A stretch of 36,467 nucleotides of DNA from positions 1 through 36,467 of IMG/VR virus record IMGVR_UViG_3300009073_000026; one strand, written 5' to 3'. The notes beneath the pieces were generated by a model that was not told where the DNA came from, ran no database searches, and was given only the letters and a program-made list of their open reading frames with translations. The stretch's first letter is position 1; every line of letters begins with the position of its first letter. A program made the position numbers and the translations under genes. This document shows, one piece after another, positions 23,596 through 32,935 of the stretch. Source of the DNA: a virus.

Positions 23596-24078
23596 ATGAG
23601 TTTATCAACTGACGCGCAAATAAGAGTAATCGTTAACAAGATGCAAAAAATGGAGCACATCTATGACCGACGTACTAGGAACGCGATAACAAAGAAAGCA
23701 GCGAAGCCGATGATACAGAGAGCAAAAGCAAACATCAAGAACAGTAAAAAACCACACAAGAGATACAACAAAGCTGGTGAACACGTAGCGACATATTACC
23801 CAGGAAATTTAAAAAAATCAATAAGAGCGATCAATCTCAGAAGGTCAGCTGACACCTTTGTCGGGCCAAGAGTTAGTAAGAGCGGAAGCGAGGGAGATTT
23901 TAAAGGGAATCGATCCGACGGATATTATGGTCACTTTGTTGAGTTTGGCACTAACAAGATCACAGGTCAACACTACATGAGACGAGCCGCCGACGCAACT
24001 AGCAAGCAAGTTTTAGAAATTTTAGAAAAATTAAGTAGAGCAGAGTTTTTGAGGTACGTCGCTAAACATACTACATAG
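23596..24078 (+). CDS. HK97 gp10-like head-tail protein
   Basis: 160 residues. Family marks are the helical, basic N terminus (AITKKAAKPMIQRAKANI), LKKSIRAINLRR, and the conserved YYGHFVEFGT with HYMRRAADAT. It sits between adaptor and tail terminator, the usual position. It is strongly basic, as is common in the family. Confidence 0.9.
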   Translation: MSLSTDAQIRVIVNKMQKMEHIYDRRTRNAITKKAAKPMIQRAKANIKNSKKPHKRYNKAGEHVATYYPGNLKKSIRAINLRRSADTFVGPRVSKSGSEGDFKGNRSDGYYGHFVEFGTNKITGQHYMRRAADATSKQVLEILEKLSRAEFLRYVAKHTT

Positions 24079-24081
24079 ATC

Positions 24082-24453
24082 ATGATAGAAACAATAATAA
24101 AAAAATTACTAGAAGATGCGGCAGTCAAAGGAATGGTCGGTAATAATATACACGTCCTGAGAGTACCACAAAATGAGAGCTATCCAGCGATCGTACTGAC
24201 TAACGTGTCTAAGATACCAGGTCAGACAAAATCGGCTCAACTACCACTAGACAGAAATAGACTGCAAGTCGACTGCTACGATCCGAGTCCGATACGAGCT
24301 AACGCCCTATCGCAGATCGTGAGAGCGTCACTGCACGGATACAAAACCGCTGACATCAGTAGAGTGTATCTAGACAACGAACACCATGACTATATAGACG
24401 AATCTGCACTGGCAGTTAATCGCGCTGATTATATCGTAATAACAAACAACTAA
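24082..24453 (+). CDS. Tail terminator / completion protein (DUF3168-like)
   Basis: 123 residues. ETIIKKLLEDAAVKGMVGNNIHVLRVPQ and YPAIVLTNVS at the N terminus, then RLQVDCYDPSPIRANALSQIV, match the DUF3168 tail-completion family that caps the tail tube. It follows the gp10-like gene after 3 bases. Confidence 0.85.
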   Translation: MIETIIKKLLEDAAVKGMVGNNIHVLRVPQNESYPAIVLTNVSKIPGQTKSAQLPLDRNRLQVDCYDPSPIRANALSQIVRASLHGYKTADISRVYLDNEHHDYIDESALAVNRADYIVITNN

Positions 24454-24465
24454 AACAAATCAACC

Positions 24466-24732
24466 ATGTGGATAAAACTACTAAAACCTTATAAGACCTA
24501 CCCAGCCGATCATACGCTCTTAGTGCTAGACAGTCTAGCAAGTCAGCTGATCAGTGACGGAGCGGCAGAGCCGACAAACGACATACCTGAGCGACCAGCA
24601 ATCAGCGAAGAGTCAGAAGAAGAGGTCGAGGCGTCCGCACAAGATGACACAGCAAAGAAAAAAGCAGCTAACAAAAAAGCAGCTCCAAAAAAAAGCAGCT
24701 CAAAAAAAGCAGCCCCAAAAAAAGCAACTTAA
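24466..24732 (+). CDS. Small protein with C-terminal Lys/Ala-rich (histone H1-like) tail
   Basis: 88 residues. The N-terminal 35 (WIKLLKPYKTYPADHTLLVL, then LASQLISDGAAEP) are a small fold of the same type as the C-terminal half of the protein at 22331. An acidic linker (EESEEEVEAS) follows, then a KA-rich tail (KKAAPKKSSSKKAAPKKAT). The tail is therefore on the opposite end from its relative. Another reading frame over the same repeats is a shadow. Confidence 0.7.
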   Translation: MWIKLLKPYKTYPADHTLLVLDSLASQLISDGAAEPTNDIPERPAISEESEEEVEASAQDDTAKKKAANKKAAPKKSSSKKAAPKKAT

Positions 24733-24780
24733 AAAAAGCAACTCATAATTCAATTAATCATAAATCAAAAATTATAATCA

Positions 24781-25188
24781 ATGGTTCAAAATGGACATTA
24801 TCTAAGACTATATGTAGAAGGCGCGGCGATCGCAAAAGCGACTGAATGCAGCGTACAAATGCAAACAGCGACCAGGGAGCTGGCGCACAAAGACACAGCT
24901 GGTGCAGGCGGCGGATTCAAAGAAGTGGCTGGCGGTCAGAAATCTTGGTCGGTATCTTCATCAGCCTTGCTTGCATTCGGTGACAATCTAGGGTCGCTGC
25001 ACACTGCCTGGAAGGATGGAGCGGAAGTCGCGGTTTCCTTTAACGCGTCATCAGATCCAGACGTAACAAATGGAAAATCATTTGCTGGCGTCGGGATAAT
25101 AACAAGCCTAGAGGTCAATGCGCCTAACAATGAAAACTCGACTTACTCCGTATCGATAGAAGGTAGCGGCGAACTTACTTACGGATAA
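24781..25188 (+). CDS. Major tail tube protein
   Basis: 135 residues. Beta-rich throughout, with RLYVEGAAIAKATECSVQMQ, ELAHKDTAGAGGGFKEVAGG, KSWSVSSSALL and a closing NENSTYSVSIEGSGEL, the pattern of TP901-1-like tail-tube proteins. It stacks as hexamers to form the tail tube. Its position before the tail chaperones fits. Confidence 0.88.
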   Translation: MVQNGHYLRLYVEGAAIAKATECSVQMQTATRELAHKDTAGAGGGFKEVAGGQKSWSVSSSALLAFGDNLGSLHTAWKDGAEVAVSFNASSDPDVTNGKSFAGVGIITSLEVNAPNNENSTYSVSIEGSGELTYG

Positions 25189-25197
25189 TTATAAAGA

Positions 25198-25246
25198 CTA
25201 GAGGCTGCCAGCTCTAAGCGACCTACTTACTGCGATCAGCCTCTAG
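25198..25246 (+). terminator. Hairpin after the tail-tube gene
   Basis: A perfect 10-base stem (CTAGAGGCTG at 25198-25207, CAGCCTCTAG at 25237-25246) with a 29-base loop, 9 bases after the stop. There is no T tract. It probably lowers readthrough into the chaperone genes, or protects the tube mRNA. Confidence 0.55.
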
Positions 25247-25271
25247 CTCACAACTTTAAAAAAAATCACAA

Positions 25272-25607
25272 ATGAAAAAAGTACTAATAAACAAAAAAAA
25301 TTATCCGATAAGTTTCGGAATGATGGCGATCGCAAATTTTACAGATATCGCAAAGATACCTTTGTCAGAATTTGAGCGAGCACTAACTAATTTAACGCTT
25401 ATGGATAGCTTGAATTTAGTGTTGTGCGGACTAGAAGACGGTCATCGAAAAAGCAGCTCCCAAAAAGATTTTGACATCAGTGTCGCTGACCTCGCTGATC
25501 TATTTGACAAGGATAGCGAAGCACTAGAAAGGTGTATGAATTGTCTTAATGAGTCACTACCTGACGCCAAGGCACAAAAAAAATCTGCCAAGGGCGCAAA
25601 AAAGTAG
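25272..25607 (+). CDS. Tail assembly chaperone, short form (gpG-like)
   Basis: 111 residues when the zero frame stops at TAG. The protein is helical (YPISFGMMAIANFTDIA, MDSLNLVLCGLEDG) with a Lys-rich end (AQKKSAKGAKK). Small size and place between tube and tape-measure genes are those of gpG-type chaperones, which coat the tape measure during tail assembly. The last codons form a slippery site (A AAA AAG, 25598-25604), so a share of ribosomes should move to the -1 frame and make the longer product. Confidence 0.85.
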   Translation: MKKVLINKKNYPISFGMMAIANFTDIAKIPLSEFERALTNLTLMDSLNLVLCGLEDGHRKSSSQKDFDISVADLADLFDKDSEALERCMNCLNESLPDAKAQKKSAKGAKK

Positions 25608-25641
25608 AGCCGCTATCTTTTGGAGACCTACAAAAGATGGC
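25598..25641 (+). promoter_or_regulatory. Programmed -1 frameshift signal (slippery heptamer plus hairpin)
   Basis: A_AAA_AAG is in the zero frame exactly before the TAG stop. A hairpin follows: GCC (25609-25611) and ATCTTTTG (25615-25622) pair with CAAAAGAT (25631-25638) and GGC (25639-25641) around the loop GAGACCTA. A second slippery string, A_AAA_AAA, lies about 20 bases upstream. The downstream frame is in -1 phase, as required. Confidence 0.85.
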
Positions 25642-25984
25642 ATTTAGGGCTGGGGTCACGCTTACAGATTTTTGGGATAGCACACCTAGAGAGGTAGGCT
25701 ATCAGATAGAGGCATACAGCAAACGACAGCACGATGAAAACTTAGAAGCTTGGAGGCGGACTAGATGGCAAACCGCCGCACTTATGAATATGCTAGTCGC
25801 CAAGGGTAAACAGATCAAAGTCACTGACTTGATCAGACTACCAGGCGACGACATCAATATGACGTCGGAAGCGATAGACGTCGAGGCAATGGATAAAAAA
25901 TTTGATGAAATGGATGCAGCTCGAAAAGCAAAAGGATTACCAAGTCTAGATAAAGTTATACGAGATCTAAGTATTAAGGTTTAA
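25604..25984 (+). CDS. Tail assembly chaperone, frameshift extension (gpGT-like T domain)
   Basis: Read by -1 slippage this adds 126 residues (beginning VEPLSFGDLQKMAFRAG) to the 111 of the short form, for a 237-residue fusion. The conserved GVTLTDFWDSTPREVGYQIEAY is typical of the T part of gpGT proteins. An internal ATG at 25637 could give a stand-alone product, but it lies in the middle of the conserved region, so the frameshift is the better reading. Confidence 0.85.
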   Translation, partial: VEPLSFGDLQKMAFRAGVTLTDFWDSTPREVGYQIEAYSKRQHDENLEAWRRTRWQTAALMNMLVAKGKQIKVTDLIRLPGDDINMTSEAIDVEAMDKKFDEMDAARKAKGLPSLDKVIRDLSIKV

Positions 25985-26013
25985 TAAATATCAATTAAAA
26001 ATTATCATTAAAA

Positions 26014-28422
26014 TTGGGTAAAACACTCGGCGAAGTATTAATAAGGATCGGCGTAGACGAGCGACGACTTGCTAAAAGCCTAAAGCGTGGCGAGCGTAAA
26101 TTTGCGCGGTCGGCAGCTTACTATAAGCGGATCGGCAAAACAATGACTGCAAGTCTTACATTGCCACTACTAGCCGCTGGCGGAGCGAGTGCAAAACTTG
26201 CGTCTAGTCTTGAAACTAGTTTCGGTAAGATCGAGAACCTTGTCGGGATCAGCGGCAAAACGCTCGACGATTTTAAAACCAAGATCGCGGAGTCGTCTCA
26301 ACCACTAGCCACATCACAGAAGGATCTCGCTGACGCTTTATTTGTCATCACGTCCGCTGGAGCTAGAGGAAACAAAGCACTCAATATATTACTAGCATCG
26401 TCAAAGGCGTCTAATATAGGGCTGGGCGAAACCAAAGAAGTCGCACGGGCCGCAACAGCCGCACTGACCGCCTACCAAAAACAAAACCTAAAATCTGCTA
26501 GAGCCGTCGATATAATGACTGCTATTATTAGAGAGGGAAATTTAGAAGCCAGCGACCTAGCTCCGACCCTTGGGCGTGTCTTGGGATTAGCTGCGAAGCT
26601 TGACATTAGCTTTGAAGAGGTCGGAGCCTCTATCGCTACATTCACACGACTAGGAGTCGGAGCAGAAGAGGCGGTCGTCGGACTCAGGGGTGTTATGAAC
26701 TCAGTACTAAAACCAAGTAAACAAGCCAAGGTCGCACTGGCAGAGATAGGGCTGACCAGCGACCAGCTCCGCCAAAAGATAGGAAAGGACGGACTCGCAA
26801 ATACATTAATATTCTTACTAGACAGGCTCGATGGTAATGATGAAGCACTAGGGCGTATTATTCCCAATGTAAGGGCACTCAGTACCGTGCTCGGTACGGC
26901 TGGCGTACAGGGCGCAAAGTATACAGAGATACTTAACAACATAGAAAACAGTACAGGCATAGTCGACAAAGGATTTGAGAAAGTAAGCAAGTCGAGCGCG
27001 TTCCAATTTAAAGCCGCTTTAGTACAACTCCAAAACGTCGGCATCAAGATCGGTAGTCAACTGCTGCCGATCATTATCAAAATGCTAGGCGTATTCTCAC
27101 AGCTAATAAGCAAATACCAATCACTAAACCAGGAGAAACAACAAACACTCCTCAAGGTCGCTTTACTAGTCGCTGCTATAGGGCCGCTACTTACACTATA
27201 CGGAACATTCAACGGAATGATCTCGACATCGCTCCGACTAATTGGCGCGCTCGCTCCGATGATCATCACGCTTATCAAGACTGCATTAGGGCCGTGGGGT
27301 CTCGCGCTCGCAGGAATCGCAGCGGCTGGCGTAGCTGTTTACAAAAATTTTGATACGGTGCGAGATCTCATTGTAGACATATCTAATTATTTTATTGACC
27401 TCTATAATAACTCGCAACTATTCAAAGGTACAGTCCTAGGAGTAGAGTTAATATTTAAAAACATATGGACGATCGTAAAAGGCATCGGGTCGACGGTCAG
27501 CAACGTGCTTGAGTTTGGTATCGCTGGTTTTAAAAAGTCGGCGGTCGATGCAATGGACGAGATCAAAAAAAATACAGAGGAATTTGCAAAAGATTTTCTC
27601 AACCCCGAAAAAATAGACCCGATAAGCGGCGAAGATGTAGACAGACTATTCTCAAACATTACTAGCAAGCTGCCCGACATAAAAGAAAAGATATCGAGCC
27701 TGTTTAGTTTTTCCAGTCTTGGACTTGGTGGAGGCGGCGGAGGCGGCGGAGGCGGAAGCGTCGCGGCACTACCTGAGCAAGACAGCGAAGGAGGCCCAGA
27801 AAAAACACTGACCTCTGTGACTACCCTCAAGACCTCTTTTGAAGAGTTGCAAAGCATCGACCCAGCTGGCTTTTTACTCAATGTCGACAGTGTCATAAAT
27901 AGACTCAGCAAGTCGACCGTTCAGCTCGGTAAAACGCTCAAGGATAAATTAAATAAATCTCTGATAGCGTCGGGCGAAGCACTTGGCGACAGTATGAAAC
28001 ACGCGCAGACCTTCAAGGAAGCTGGCAAAATAATTCTCAACAGCATAAGGGAGACCATAGGCGGACTACTAGCGGTCACTATAGCGCACGCCATCAAAGG
28101 AGCTTTTGAGGTCAACCCAATATTCGGAGCAATATTAGCCCCAGTTTTGGCTGGGGCGGCGGTAGGTCTGTTTAATACATTAGTGCCAGCATTCGCCGCT
28201 GGTGGTAGCTATGGCGGCGGACTCGCGCTAGTAGGCGAACAAGGGCCTGAGCTTATCAATTTTAATCGAGGCGGTCAAGTGTATAATAATCGCGACACGG
28301 TCAAGATGCTAGGCGGCGGAGGATCTAGGGGCGCACTAGACGCGACAGTCACTGTCGAGGGTGATAAGCTGCTTGTTTTAATGAGGGAGATGGAACGCAG
28401 AGAAGATAGAGGCATTGTATAA
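26014..28422 (+). CDS. Tail tape-measure protein
   Basis: 802 residues from a TTG start; AATTG after the AT-rich leader is the same start arrangement as at 23237. The TP901-type core is visible: LETSFGKIENLVGISGKTL, LADALFVITSAGARGN and EVARAATAALTAYQ. Hydrophobic segments lie near 380-450 (LLKVALLVAAIGPLLTLYG, PWGLALAGIAAAGVAVY). A Gly run (about 573-582) separates the C-terminal part, which ends with a Gly-rich GLALVGEQGPELI motif. The protein sets tail length. At roughly 0.15 nm per residue, 802 residues suggest a tail near 120 nm. Confidence 0.95.
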   Translation: MGKTLGEVLIRIGVDERRLAKSLKRGERKFARSAAYYKRIGKTMTASLTLPLLAAGGASAKLASSLETSFGKIENLVGISGKTLDDFKTKIAESSQPLATSQKDLADALFVITSAGARGNKALNILLASSKASNIGLGETKEVARAATAALTAYQKQNLKSARAVDIMTAIIREGNLEASDLAPTLGRVLGLAAKLDISFEEVGASIATFTRLGVGAEEAVVGLRGVMNSVLKPSKQAKVALAEIGLTSDQLRQKIGKDGLANTLIFLLDRLDGNDEALGRIIPNVRALSTVLGTAGVQGAKYTEILNNIENSTGIVDKGFEKVSKSSAFQFKAALVQLQNVGIKIGSQLLPIIIKMLGVFSQLISKYQSLNQEKQQTLLKVALLVAAIGPLLTLYGTFNGMISTSLRLIGALAPMIITLIKTALGPWGLALAGIAAAGVAVYKNFDTVRDLIVDISNYFIDLYNNSQLFKGTVLGVELIFKNIWTIVKGIGSTVSNVLEFGIAGFKKSAVDAMDEIKKNTEEFAKDFLNPEKIDPISGEDVDRLFSNITSKLPDIKEKISSLFSFSSLGLGGGGGGGGGGSVAALPEQDSEGGPEKTLTSVTTLKTSFEELQSIDPAGFLLNVDSVINRLSKSTVQLGKTLKDKLNKSLIASGEALGDSMKHAQTFKEAGKIILNSIRETIGGLLAVTIAHAIKGAFEVNPIFGAILAPVLAGAAVGLFNTLVPAFAAGGSYGGGLALVGEQGPELINFNRGGQVYNNRDTVKMLGGGGSRGALDATVTVEGDKLLVLMREMERREDRGIV

Positions 28423-28493
28423 AATAAACTAGACTAAAGAAAGCCATCGCACAAAACTCAATTTTCAAATTAGAAAAAAATAAAACTTAAGAT

Positions 28494-30953
28494 TTGCCGA
28501 TAACTTGTAACTATAAATCGCTCGCTGGAGTGCCCTATCTGCTGGAGATCTCAGGCGGAGTAAGTGGAGAGGTGCGACTGTATGGTAAACAGGGCGTCGT
28601 CATCAGTATGAACGGAAGCGACACCGACCTACACAAAAGAATAATCAGCACCTCAGCGACTTTTAGTATCATGGTCGACAGCATCCTTGTCGAAAATTTT
28701 ATCACCGATCTAGTCACATCACACGAACAGAAATACACGACGAAAGTCTATGAAGGCACGAAGCTGATATTTGTCGGCTACTTACTCAACGACTCTATTG
28801 TGAGACGACAGGAGTATCGGGCTGGAATACAACTAACAGCCGCCGACCCTTTTAAGTTAATGAAGGGTATAACCTACGCCAACAATGCTGCGCTTTTATC
28901 ATATAGAGGAAATGATACGATACACGAACATTTTATGAAATGCTTTGCAGAAGTTCCGATCGCGACCTCGTTTAGTTTTACGACGGACTGGCGACCTAGT
29001 GGCGTCGGCGGCGGAGACCCATTAACAAAAATAAGAGTCGCACACTCTACATTTTATAAAGCTGGTTTTTTTGGTGTTTCGTTTAGTAATGCGTCACTAC
29101 TTAGAGACGAGTTTTTTAGTTGTTACGAAGTACTGGAGATGCTGCTGACTAGTTTTAATATGCGCGTCTATCAGAGTCAGGGCGTATTTAATTTTGAGCA
29201 GATAAGTCACAGTTTTGACGGAGGTAACACTTTCTATTATGGAGGCGCGAGCGGCACGGTCGGCGTGTCGACTCCCGTCGTTATTGATAGAGAAGATTAT
29301 ACAAGACTTAACAAGCCACTGGAGCGATACATCCCAGCACTAAGACACGTCATCGTCAAGTATGTAGCTGGAGGCCAAGCGAATATCTTAAAAAATTATA
29401 GTTGGAAAACGGACGACGACGACCTCAAGGAAATACACACAATGAACGTGCCCGAAAAAGCTTATATCGCTGCCGTGTTTTCGATACGTCACAGACTTGC
29501 TATCACAAATCCAGCTCTAGCAATCCCAACGCGCCTAAAGTTTAGGATAAGAATAAAGCTTGTAAGCCCTAGCGGCACGGAGTCGATCGCTAGGACGACT
29601 AAAGACATAGGCACGCATAACGTTAATTATCAACCGATATCAATAAACACTAATGACGGGGTCGACGTATGGTCTAGTGTGCAGAGTGCAAGTATACCGC
29701 CGACCCAATTTTTGACAGTGAGCAACTACCAGGAGACGACCGTCAATATCAGGACTCCCGAAATATCAGAAGAGGACGACGTCGTCATCAGTGTACAGAT
29801 AGAGCTAGTAGGTTTATTTGATGGCCTCGGAAATAGTTTTGATAACTCCGAATACAGCATTGACTGGATCGCAAAAGATCACACGCTAAGAGTAGTTAAC
29901 TTGATCACGGTCGGCAATGAGTCAGAGGATGACTACGAGATACATAAGAGCGAAGGCGATCAGCGCAATAGCGAAGTAGTGGAGTTTGTCAGTCATATAG
30001 GCGACGCTCCCGATCAGATCAACTACAGAAAACTACAAAGCGAAAGCGGCTCGGAGTGGGTCGATACCGATAGCTGGAGCAGTGGACTCGCGACAGGCGG
30101 AACAAGGATCAGCACCCTACTTGCAAAGGAGATGCTAGAGATGAGAAAAAAACCGACAGAACTATTTGACGGTACAATATGGAGACTCAAGCCGCTATAC
30201 TTTAATAATAGGATCGACATAGACGGCACTGTCTACATCATACTGAGGGGCAAAAAGAGCACGGGCGTCGACGAGGTCTCAGGTGTATGGGCGAGTATAG
30301 GTCACGGCCCATCGGTCAAAGACACGATCGGTGATACGATAATTCTAGACCGACTAGACATCCCTATCGGACTCGACCCTGGATCACCTCCCGACAGCAA
30401 TTTTGGTTCGGACATTTTAGAGCCGCCTCGATCAGTGAATTATACTAACGAGCGACTACCTGACGCTGTCGGACTGACTTCTATCCCGATCAACAAAAAT
30501 ATATACAGCCCGATCAATGAAGGTGACAGTATCAGACTGGTCGATCAGACGACGGGCAACATAGAGCGATTTACAGTTATTCAAGACTTGACACCAACAG
30601 ACAACAGCCTACTGATAATAAACAAAACACTCGACGCTCCTATCCCAGCTGGCACTCCGATAATAGTAGACTCACTAGGTAGCGGCGGCAAACTATACGA
30701 AGAGTTTGAAAATGTAACTAGTAACAAAATAGCTATCACCAACACCCTACCCGACACCACAATTTTTAGCGAGGGTTTTATAAAGAAAAATATCCTTGTA
30801 TATCTCAACGGCGTCAAGTGCAGATATGTCACAAGCGCACCAAGTCAATTAAATCGATACACGATAAACAGCATCAATAATGAAATAGAATTTAGTGAAG
30901 CCTTAGAGGGTGACGACTACATAGAGGTATATTATCCGCCTGACCTATTATGA
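28494..30953 (+). CDS. Large tail-tip / baseplate protein
   Basis: 819 residues from a TTG start. The N-terminal 350 (ITCNYKSLAGVPYLLEISGG, FVGYLLNDSIVRRQEYRAGIQLTAADP) look like a distal-tail and hub structure and are similar in style to tail proteins of other Bacteroidetes prophages. The C-terminal 400 are beta-rich. Position directly after the tape measure fits a tail-tip protein. No enzymatic motif is seen. Confidence 0.75.
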   Translation: MPITCNYKSLAGVPYLLEISGGVSGEVRLYGKQGVVISMNGSDTDLHKRIISTSATFSIMVDSILVENFITDLVTSHEQKYTTKVYEGTKLIFVGYLLNDSIVRRQEYRAGIQLTAADPFKLMKGITYANNAALLSYRGNDTIHEHFMKCFAEVPIATSFSFTTDWRPSGVGGGDPLTKIRVAHSTFYKAGFFGVSFSNASLLRDEFFSCYEVLEMLLTSFNMRVYQSQGVFNFEQISHSFDGGNTFYYGGASGTVGVSTPVVIDREDYTRLNKPLERYIPALRHVIVKYVAGGQANILKNYSWKTDDDDLKEIHTMNVPEKAYIAAVFSIRHRLAITNPALAIPTRLKFRIRIKLVSPSGTESIARTTKDIGTHNVNYQPISINTNDGVDVWSSVQSASIPPTQFLTVSNYQETTVNIRTPEISEEDDVVISVQIELVGLFDGLGNSFDNSEYSIDWIAKDHTLRVVNLITVGNESEDDYEIHKSEGDQRNSEVVEFVSHIGDAPDQINYRKLQSESGSEWVDTDSWSSGLATGGTRISTLLAKEMLEMRKKPTELFDGTIWRLKPLYFNNRIDIDGTVYIILRGKKSTGVDEVSGVWASIGHGPSVKDTIGDTIILDRLDIPIGLDPGSPPDSNFGSDILEPPRSVNYTNERLPDAVGLTSIPINKNIYSPINEGDSIRLVDQTTGNIERFTVIQDLTPTDNSLLIINKTLDAPIPAGTPIIVDSLGSGGKLYEEFENVTSNKIAITNTLPDTTIFSEGFIKKNILVYLNGVKCRYVTSAPSQLNRYTINSINNEIEFSEALEGDDYIEVYYPPDLL

Positions 30954-30996
30954 TCAATACGACAAACATAATTATATCATTAATCCTAAATTTTAG

Positions 30997-32880
30997 ATGA
31001 AGCAAATACTATTATCCATTTTACTGATCTTAACAACGACTACGATCTACGGTCAGAAATTAAAACAACTAGAGCACGCTGACGGCGAAGGGTATACAAT
31101 TTTCACCGACCCGACAGGGCGACAAAAGTACATCCTGTTCGATTCGCTTACCGTTGCGAAGGTCTTACAATTTGACACAGCAACCGACTCACTCTATTTG
31201 CTAACAAAATACGGCGACACATTGAGCAGCGTATCGCTCAGCTCACTCGCAAACCAGTCACTGAGCTACAGCACCCCGAATGATATTATAAGCTTGACAG
31301 GCGGCGGCTCTATCGACATCACAGAGGTCAATACAGATGATCAGACGTTAAGCGTGTCAGGATCTAGTCTGAGTATAAGCGGAGGCAATACCGTGACATT
31401 ACCAAGCGGCGGAGGCGGCGGCGGAGATCCCGATCAAACCTTATCCTATACGGCAGCTAGTGACGTTATCAGCATCAGCGGCGGCAATGCTATCGACATC
31501 ACAGAGGTCAATACAGATGATCAGACACTCAGCTTTAATACATCGAATCAAAACCTAAGTATCGGAGGCGGCAACACGATAAGCCTTAGCACCCTACTAA
31601 ATACAAATACCGATAATCAAAATTTAAGCCTCAGCGGAAACAATCTAAACATAAGCGGAGGTAGTGGCGTGAGTTTAGCAAACTACACGCAGTCGCTAGG
31701 ATATAATAATTCTACGAACCTCTTAACACTAAGCAACGGCGGCGGAAGCATAAACAGAAACGATCTACAATTAGACCAGCTCATTAATTATTCACCCACT
31801 ACAAAACAAATTTCGCTATCAAGCAGCGAGGGGGCTGGGGTTCAATATGTAAATATCGGATCGCTCAATACAGATGATCAAATACTAAGCTTGAGCGGAT
31901 CGAGTCTGAGTATATCGGGCGGCAATACCGTGACCATCCCGACAGGCGGAGACCCAGATCAAAGCTTGTCCTATACGACATCTACTGACGTCATCAGTAT
32001 CAGCGGAGGTAATTCTATCGACATTACAGAAGTCAATACAGACACCCAAAACCTGAGCTATAACACATCGACCGACGTGATCAGTCTGACCAATGGCGGC
32101 TCTATCGACATTACAGAAGTCGATACAGATGATCAGACGTTAAGCGTGTCAGGATCTAGTCTGAGCATAAGCGGAGGCAATAGCGTGACATTACCAAGCG
32201 GCGGAGGCGGAGACCCAGATCAAACCTTAAGCTATAGCGGAGCAGCCTTGTCAATCAGTGGCGGTAATACTGTGTCGCTACCTTGGACTAAAAGCGGAGT
32301 CAATATTTATACCGACGGCGGCAATGATAGAGTAGGGATCAGAACTAATAACCCAACTCAAAACCTCCATGTAGACGGATCAGTCAGAATAGAGGGCGGT
32401 CTATATGATAGAGATAACTGGCATGGAACAAGCGGCACGAGATTATATAGTGGAGGCTTGGCTGGCGTTTCATGGGAGTACTATTCATATGGAAGCACGA
32501 CAGGAAACTCAAGTCAAACGATAACCACATCAAACACAACTTTAACTCTAGGAAGCGGCGGTCAGGCGTATAATATGACATCGGGTAGCAACGAATTAAC
32601 GAGCACGCACGGCGGCGTCTATTTGGTAAATTTTCAAACCGAAGTCTATTATATATCGTCAACGGCAAATATCAAAATACAACTTTATAAAAATGGATCA
32701 GCATTCGGCAAACCAGCGTACAGCCCTTATGTAAGTTCGACAAATTACAAAAGTTCAGTTTCGACAATTGGCATGATAACACTTTTCCCTGGAGATGGCG
32801 TCAGCGTCAGAGCTACCATATACGACGGCACGTCTGCAAAGGTCGACGAAAAATATCTAATACTAACACAGGTAAACTAG
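30997..32880 (+). CDS. Fibre-like repeat protein with a Sec signal peptide and C-terminal C1q-like domain
   Basis: 627 residues. The start MKQILLSILLILTTTTIYGQ is a clear Bacteroidetes signal peptide, cut after YGQ. Residues about 85-430 are repeats built from two motifs: DQTLSVSGSSLSISGGNTV and VISISGGNAIDITEVNTD, with Gly-run hinges. A short IRTNNPTQNLHVDG segment follows, then a C-terminal beta-sandwich (GGVYLVNFQTEVYYIS, IKIQLYKNGS, YLILTQVN) like that of the collagen-like fibre. A tail or side fibre is likely. Why it carries a signal peptide is an open question. Confidence 0.8.
   Translation: MKQILLSILLILTTTTIYGQKLKQLEHADGEGYTIFTDPTGRQKYILFDSLTVAKVLQFDTATDSLYLLTKYGDTLSSVSLSSLANQSLSYSTPNDIISLTGGGSIDITEVNTDDQTLSVSGSSLSISGGNTVTLPSGGGGGGDPDQTLSYTAASDVISISGGNAIDITEVNTDDQTLSFNTSNQNLSIGGGNTISLSTLLNTNTDNQNLSLSGNNLNISGGSGVSLANYTQSLGYNNSTNLLTLSNGGGSINRNDLQLDQLINYSPTTKQISLSSSEGAGVQYVNIGSLNTDDQILSLSGSSLSISGGNTVTIPTGGDPDQSLSYTTSTDVISISGGNSIDITEVNTDTQNLSYNTSTDVISLTNGGSIDITEVDTDDQTLSVSGSSLSISGGNSVTLPSGGGGDPDQTLSYSGAALSISGGNTVSLPWTKSGVNIYTDGGNDRVGIRTNNPTQNLHVDGSVRIEGGLYDRDNWHGTSGTRLYSGGLAGVSWEYYSYGSTTGNSSQTITTSNTTLTLGSGGQAYNMTSGSNELTSTHGGVYLVNFQTEVYYISSTANIKIQLYKNGSAFGKPAYSPYVSSTNYKSSVSTIGMITLFPGDGVSVRATIYDGTSAKVDEKYLILTQVN
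31260..32290 (+). repeat. Internal repeats of the fibre gene at 30997
   Basis: At DNA level the block encoding DQTLSVSGSSLSISGGN recurs near 31340, 31885 and 32135, and the SIDITEVNTDDQ block about five times. Copies near 31340 and 32135 are almost identical over about 80 bases. This is a likely site of recombination or copy-number change, and an assembly risk. Confidence 0.75.
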
Positions 32881-32935
32881 ACAACCAAAACCAAACAAAG
32901 AAAACAACATTTAAGAAAATCACTAAACCGAAAAT

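Noticed and set aside
25637-25984. Independent gene from ATG 25637
   Set aside because: The conserved segment starts before this ATG, and the slippery site plus hairpin explain expression as a fusion.
30997-32880. A diversity-generating retroelement target at the repeat-rich fibre
   Set aside because: No reverse transcriptase gene or template repeat is visible anywhere in the window.
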